The notes below the pieces were generated by a model, which searched no databases, was not told where the DNA came from, and saw only the letters and a list, made by a program, of their open reading frames with translations. Below, in pieces: positions 38,575-43,544 of a DNA stretch of 43,544 nucleotides. Source of the DNA: Henriciella sp. (lineage in GTDB: Bacteria; Pseudomonadota; Alphaproteobacteria; Caulobacterales; Hyphomonadaceae); NCBI GenBank assembly GCA_002733705.1, contig NVWP01000041.1, positions 1 through 43,544 on the forward strand. Direction: 5' to 3'. A program made the position numbers and the translations under genes. Position 1 is the stretch's first letter, and every line of letters starts with the position of its first letter.

Positions 38575-39336
38575 ATGTCCGGAAACACTGCAACCAGACT
38601 CGCTATGGCGCTCGGCCTGTTGGCCGTGGGCTGCGCAACAGCCACGATGGCTGGCTATGGCCCCCTGATTCCGCCGCAAGACGACCATATGCAGATGCGT
38701 CTGCCGGAGATCGACGTCAGGCCGCCCGCGCCAGAGGTTCAGGCGCGCCTGCGCAATTTATCGTCAGATGAGGCGCGTCCGCGCGAGCGGGCAGGGCTGC
38801 CCGATTGCGGCCTTGTCGACCGGCCTCTCACCATCTTTCCCGGCCTTGGCGGCGACACCGTAACCTTTGGCGAGGCAGGGACCTTTTACGTCTATGATGA
38901 GGGCGACCAGCCGGCTGGTCCGGACCTTGCGACGCATGACAAGGTCATTCTACCCGGAACGCCGGATGAGCCGGAAATTCTCGTCGGGGAGAATTCGGTG
39001 TCCTTCTGTTATGTCGAGCGCCGCATCGCGATCACGCTCTTCCGTCAGCTCTGCGCGGGGAAGCACTGGAACAACACGATCGAGGCGATCAGCTTCGATG
39101 AGGGTGCGACCTTTGTCGATCCGCGCGTTCTTTCCGAACTGGCGCCGGGTGAACCTTATCTCACGCCGGACCGGCTCAAGAGCATGAACATCGACTGGCT
39201 GAGCGAGGAGGCCATCGAGAGCTGGCAGGTGAGGCCGATGCCGGCAATTCTGCTTCCGTCAGCCTCTGCGGTGGAGCAATGCGAAGCCGACACCCAGCCG
39301 CTGCCGGGCAACTGGAAGCCTGGCTCCAAAGGCTGA
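38575..39336 (+). CDS. Putative lipoprotein of unknown function
   Basis: A 253-residue protein with an N-terminal hydrophobic signal and a lipobox-like LLAVGC (Cys at about 20). The mature part has Cys residues at PDCGLVDRP, SFCYVERRI and RQLCAGKHW, and a late VEQCEAD. No domain is recognised. The ribosome-binding site GGGGAG precedes the ATG at 38575. It sits between the small ORF and the convergent YjdM gene. The role is unknown. Confidence 0.65.
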   Translation: MSGNTATRLAMALGLLAVGCATATMAGYGPLIPPQDDHMQMRLPEIDVRPPAPEVQARLRNLSSDEARPRERAGLPDCGLVDRPLTIFPGLGGDTVTFGEAGTFYVYDEGDQPAGPDLATHDKVILPGTPDEPEILVGENSVSFCYVERRIAITLFRQLCAGKHWNNTIEAISFDEGATFVDPRVLSELAPGEPYLTPDRLKSMNIDWLSEEAIESWQVRPMPAILLPSASAVEQCEADTQPLPGNWKPGSKG

Positions 39337-39375
39337 AGGCCTCAGGGGGGTGTTGCCCGCATAGACGAACCGCGC

Positions 39376-39711
39376 TCAGGCCTTTTTGACGAACTCGGTC
39401 TTGAGACCCATCTGGCCGATCCCGTCGATCTTGCAGTCGATGTCGTGATCGCCTTCGACAAGGCGGATATTCTTCACCTTCGTGCCGACCTTCACCACCG
39501 ACGATGAGCCCTTCACCTTTAGGTCCTTTATGACGGTCACCGTATCGCCATCCTGGAGTTCGACACCGTTCGCGTCGCGCCAGACCTTGTGGTCGGGGTC
39601 GAGGGAGGGATCAGAAGGCCATTCGTGCCCGCATTCCGGGCAGACCAGAAGCGCGCCGTCTTCATAGGTGAAGGTGGACTGGCATTGCGGGCAGGGGGGA
39701 AGTTCGCTCAA
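39376..39711 (-). CDS. yjdM: YjdM/PhnA-type zinc-ribbon protein, TTG start
   Basis: A 111-residue protein with an N-terminal zinc ribbon, Cys7 and Cys10 (PCPQCQS) and Cys24 and Cys27 (VCPECGHEW), followed by the PhnA-type KOW-like domain ([20 protein letters not shown]). The family was named for alkylphosphonate loci, but its biochemical role is unclear. The start is a TTG at 39711, read with a fair AAGGTGG upstream. The TTG overlaps the scoB stop in TTGA, so translation is probably coupled to scoB. Confidence 0.88.
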   Translation of the reverse strand: MSELPPCPQCQSTFTYEDGALLVCPECGHEWPSDPSLDPDHKVWRDANGVELQDGDTVTVIKDLKVKGSSSVVKVGTKVKNIRLVEGDHDIDCKIDGIGQMGLKTEFVKKA

Positions 39712-40337
39712 TTTACCACCTTCGCCGCTGTTTTCTCATAGACTTCATCCCGCTCGACGCCGGGGGCGAGTTCGACGATCTCAAGACCGCCCTCGACCAC
39801 GTCGAACACGCCAAGATCGGTGATGATGCGTTTGACGACGCCCTTGCCGGTCAGCGGCAGGGTGCATTCCTTGATCAGCTTCGGCTCACCGGACTTCGAT
39901 GTATGGTCCGTGATCACGACGATGCGCTCCACGCCGGCGACGAGGTCCATCGCCCCGCCCATGCCTTTGACCAGCTTTCCGGGGATCATCCAGTTGGCGA
40001 GATCGCCATTCTCGGCGACTTCCATCGCGCCGAGGATCGCCATGTTGATCTTGCCGCCGCGGATCATCGCAAAGCTCATGGAGCTGTCGAAGAAAGCGGT
40101 ATGTGGCAGCTCAGTGATGGTCTGCTTGCCGGCATTGATGAGGTCGGGGTCTTCCTCGCCCTCATAGGGAAAGGGGCCCATGCCCAGCATGCCGTTTTCA
40201 GACTGCAGCGTGACCGAGACGCCGTCGGGGATATAGTTCGCAACCAGCGTCGGAATGCCGATGCCGAGATTGACATACATCCCGTCTTCAAGCTCCTGCG
40301 CGGCGCGCTTGGCCATATCGTCACGTGTCCAGGGCAT
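39708..40337 (-). CDS. scoB: 3-oxoacid CoA-transferase subunit B
   Basis: A 209-residue beta subunit of succinyl-CoA:3-oxoacid CoA-transferase, which moves CoA from succinyl-CoA to acetoacetate. The catalytic glutamate lies in [12 protein letters not shown] (about 46-57), and the N-terminus [20 protein letters not shown] matches the family. Its ATG overlaps the scoA stop by one base (TGATG). The 3' end overlaps the yjdM start. The family also includes AtoA- and PcaJ-type subunits, so the acyl substrate is likely but not proven. Confidence 0.93.
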   Translation of the reverse strand: MPWTRDDMAKRAAQELEDGMYVNLGIGIPTLVANYIPDGVSVTLQSENGMLGMGPFPYEGEEDPDLINAGKQTITELPHTAFFDSSMSFAMIRGGKINMAILGAMEVAENGDLANWMIPGKLVKGMGGAMDLVAGVERIVVITDHTSKSGEPKLIKECTLPLTGKGVVKRIITDLGVFDVVEGGLEIVELAPGVERDEVYEKTAAKVVN

Positions 40338-41041
40338 CAGGCGGTCTCCTTCTTGCGGGTCGTGCGCTGTTCGATGCGCTTTTCGTGCTGGCCCTGTACC
40401 AGCCGGTGCACGAACACGCCCGGCAGGTGGATATGGTTGGGGTCAAGTTCGCCCGGCTGGACGATCTCTTCAACTTCCATGACGCAGATCTTGCCGCACA
40501 TGGCGGCCGGCTCGTTGAAGTTGCGGGCGGTCTTGCGGAAGATGGCATTGCCAGTCGTGTCCGCCTTCCAGGCCTTCACGATGGCGAGGTCCGCGAAGAT
40601 GCCTTCTTCGAGGATATAGTGCTCGCCGTGGAAGACTTTCACTTCCTTGCCCTCGCCGATCTGGGTGCCATAGCCGGTCTTGGTGTAGAAGCCGGCAATC
40701 CCGGCGCCGCCCGCGCGCATGCGTTCAGCCAGCGTGCCCTGCGGGTTGAATTCCAGCTCCAGCTCACCGCCGAGATACTGGCGCATGAATTCCTTGTTCT
40801 CGCCGACATAGGACGAGCCCATCTTCTTCACCTGCTTGCTTTCCAGCAGCAGGCCGAGACCGAAGCCATCGACGCCTGCATTGTTGGAATAGACGGTGAG
40901 GTCCTTGGTGCCCGCCTCGCGTATGGCGGCGATGGAAAGCTCTGGAATCCCGCAGAGGCCAAAGCCGCCCGCAGCGATCGTCATGCCGTCGAAAAGCACG
41001 CCATCAAGGGCGGCCGCGGCGCTGTCGTAAATCTTGCTCAT
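40337..41041 (-). CDS. scoA: 3-oxoacid CoA-transferase subunit A
   Basis: A 234-residue alpha subunit with the CoA-transferase family I signature: [20 protein letters not shown] near residue 20, [14 protein letters not shown] near 50, and [16 protein letters not shown] in the last third. The ATG at 41041 gives [14 protein letters not shown]; a longer frame upstream runs into the groEL terminator region. It is the first gene of scoA-scoB-yjdM and lies downstream of the groEL terminator. Confidence 0.94.
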   Translation of the reverse strand: MSKIYDSAAAALDGVLFDGMTIAAGGFGLCGIPELSIAAIREAGTKDLTVYSNNAGVDGFGLGLLLESKQVKKMGSSYVGENKEFMRQYLGGELELEFNPQGTLAERMRAGGAGIAGFYTKTGYGTQIGEGKEVKVFHGEHYILEEGIFADLAIVKAWKADTTGNAIFRKTARNFNEPAAMCGKICVMEVEEIVQPGELDPNHIHLPGVFVHRLVQGQHEKRIEQRTTRKKETA

Positions 41042-41119
41042 GGGCTGATGCTTACGCCTGGGGCAGGGGGCTTTCAAGGGAGAGTTTACGCCGGGAAAGA
41101 GGGGAAGACGAACAGAAAA

Positions 41120-41147
41120 AAAGCCCGGCGCGTTGGCGCCGGGCTTT
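41120..41147 (-). terminator. Hairpin terminator of groES-groEL
   Basis: A perfect 12-base inverted repeat (AAAGCCCGGCGC / GCGCCGGGCTTT) around GTTG, followed on the minus strand by a T-run (TTTTTTCTG). It lies about 30 bases past the groEL stop, before scoA on the same strand, and should end the heat-shock transcript there. Confidence 0.92.
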
Positions 41148-41177
41148 CCTTTTGCGTCTGGTGAGACGGGGGTGGGT

Positions 41178-42854
<1,677 letters not shown>

Positions 42855-42890
42855 TCAGTTCGAAATGATGTGTTGGAAAAAGGGGAGCGC

Positions 42891-43178
42891 TTACTCGATG
42901 ATGCCGAGAATGTCGCTTTCCTTCATGATCAGAAGATCCTGGCCGTCGACTTTCACTTCCGTGCCCGACCACTTGCCGAACAGGACGCGGTCGCCAGCTT
43001 TGACTTCCAGCGGAATGATCTCATTGTCGTCACCGCGAGCGCCGGAGCCAACGGCGACGATTTCGCCTTCCTGCGGCTTTTCCTTTGCGGTGTCCGGAAT
43101 GATGATCCCGCCAGCGGTTTTGGCTTCTTCTTCAACGCGTTTCACGAGAACGCGGTCATGCAGAGGACGGAATTTCAT
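42891..43178 (-). CDS. groES: Co-chaperonin GroES (10 kDa)
   Basis: A 95-residue Gro[22 protein letters not shown], then the mobile loop [19 protein letters not shown] (about 21-39) and [20 protein letters not shown]. It caps the GroEL cavity. It is the first gene of the operon, about 50 bases downstream of the CIRCE operator. Confidence 0.98.
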   Translation of the reverse strand: MKFRPLHDRVLVKRVEEEAKTAGGIIIPDTAKEKPQEGEIVAVGSGARGDDNEIIPLEVKAGDRVLFGKWSGTEVKVDGQDLLIMKESDILGIIE

Positions 43179-43229
43179 TTGCTCTCTTACCTTTGAGTTT
43201 CGCCCCGGCGGGGCAATGTGTTCGTGGTA

Positions 43230-43256
43230 TTAGCACTCACCTGGTGTGACTGCTAA
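43230..43256 (-). promoter_or_regulatory. CIRCE operator (HrcA binding site)
   Basis: The sequence TTAGCACTC, nine spacer bases, GACTGCTAA matches the CIRCE consensus TTAGCACTC-N9-GAGTGCTAA with one mismatch in the right arm as read on the plus strand. It lies about 50 bases ahead of groES, immediately after the promoter. HrcA repression of groESL in unstressed cells is therefore expected; hrcA is not in the window. Confidence 0.93.
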
Positions 43257-43263
43257 CGGCGCT

Positions 43264-43292
43264 CAGTTAGGAGCGCTCAGGAGCAACGTCAA
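43264..43292 (-). promoter_or_regulatory. groES: Predicted groES promoter
   Basis: On the minus strand a -35 box TTGACG (43287-43292) is followed, 17 bases later, by a -10-like TAACTG (43264-43269). Transcription would start near 43257, right at the CIRCE operator, the classic arrangement. The -10 match is only partial. A 6-base inverted repeat (GCGCTC / GAGCGC, 43259-43276) overlaps the -10. Confidence 0.55.
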
Positions 43293-43300
43293 CTAGCTGT

Positions 43301-43544
43301 TTTGTGAAATTTTGCAGATGGTTCCAATGCCGACTGCAACCGGCCATGTGCCTGAAAATTGGGGCGCCGAGGCAAGGCGTGCAAGGTGGTGGAAACACCA
43401 CTATCGCCACGCGGGCTCTCCCGCTGGCGGTGCGCTGGTCGTCTCGCCCTGAAGTGACAGGGCCGGGCGCGTCCCTGGTGGACGCTATAGGTAATGCCAG
43501 CCTTTCGGCGTGGCTGTAGAGCGACCGCCATGGACGCGCCCTTG
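43301..43544. other. Gene-free right end with inverted repeats
   Basis: I see no convincing protein gene in the last 240 bases. The stretch is rich in inverted repeats: GTGGTG/CACCAC around GAAA, GCGGG/CCCGC, CCCTG/CAGGG, GCGTCC/GGACGC, GCC/GGC around TTTC, and a perfect 10-base pair GGGCGCGTCC (43465) with GGACGCGCCC (43532). It could be a structured RNA gene or the regulatory region of a gene to the right; I do not recognise a family. Confidence 0.35.

Noticed and set aside
43289-43531. 80-codon minus-strand frame at the right end
   Set aside because: Arg/His/Pro-rich composition with no recognisable motif, and it overlaps the cluster of inverted repeats; it also lies across the groES promoter region.

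Overview
The window is a GC-rich bacterial chromosome segment, read here as an alphaproteobacterium, probably a marine, Hyphomonadaceae/Caulobacterales-like one. The grounds are an alphaproteobacterial xseB-ispA-dxs block, a groES-groEL operon under a CIRCE operator, a Ku-LigD pair with PE-LIG-POL domain order, scoAB ketone-body use, a sphingomonad/caulobacter-style TonB receptor, and many small lipoproteins. Taxonomy is inferred from family resemblance, not from a marker search. There is no insertion sequence, prophage, CRISPR array or clear island boundary. Coding is dense and intergenic gaps are short.

Layout. 1-2802 (+): the 3' end of a circularly permuted ATP-grasp gene, an alpha-E protein, a transglutaminase and the proteasome-like protease Anbu form one tight operon. 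It is a predicted peptide-ligation/peptide-cleavage system whose substrate is unknown. A tRNA-Lys(CTT) follows at 2853. 3043-5565 (-): a long fusion of an extended SDR with a polytopic membrane region that looks like SPW repeats plus a VKOR-like CxxC segment. It diverges from 5712-9089 (+), ku and ligD (non-homologous end joining). 9086-12893 (-): a three-subunit molybdenum hydroxylase of PaoABC type. 13040-15238 (-): katG. 15416-16420 (-): a zinc-free MDR oxidoreductase. 16564-18906 (-): a TonB-dependent receptor. 19171-21475 (-): an enoyl-CoA hydratase family protein and a Tat/lipobox amidase. 21605-28338 and onward (+): L-serine dehydratase, a metallo-beta-lactamase-fold hydrolase, signal peptidase I, a CelD-like acetyltransferase, a histidine phosphatase, then xseB, ispA and dxs (isoprenoid precursor supply). 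30409-31731 (+): two neighbouring lipoproteins that look like divergent paralogues. 31830-34294 (+): an acyl-CoA synthetase and a DUF938 methyltransferase that seems to lack a normal start codon. 34319-37270 (-): a thiolase-like protein, a lipoprotein and a ZntB/CorA transporter, probably one operon. 37388-39336 (+): topoisomerase IB, a tiny ORF with a sequestered ribosome-binding site, and a lipoprotein. 39376-41041 (-): scoA, scoB and a YjdM/PhnA zinc-ribbon protein with stop/start overlaps. 41178-43178 (-): groEL and groES, with promoter and CIRCE operator upstream and a strong hairpin terminator downstream. The last 280 bases hold no convincing gene but carry several nested inverted repeats.

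Most genes are recognisable housekeeping or central metabolism. The points most worth a second look are the Anbu/ATP-grasp/alpha-E/transglutaminase operon, the SDR-SPW-VKOR fusion beside ku-ligD, the DUF938 gene with an ideal Shine-Dalgarno in front of an ATC codon, the 30-codon ORF whose ribosome-binding site lies in a perfect 9-base inverted repeat, the lipoprotein pair, and the possible structured RNA at the right end.
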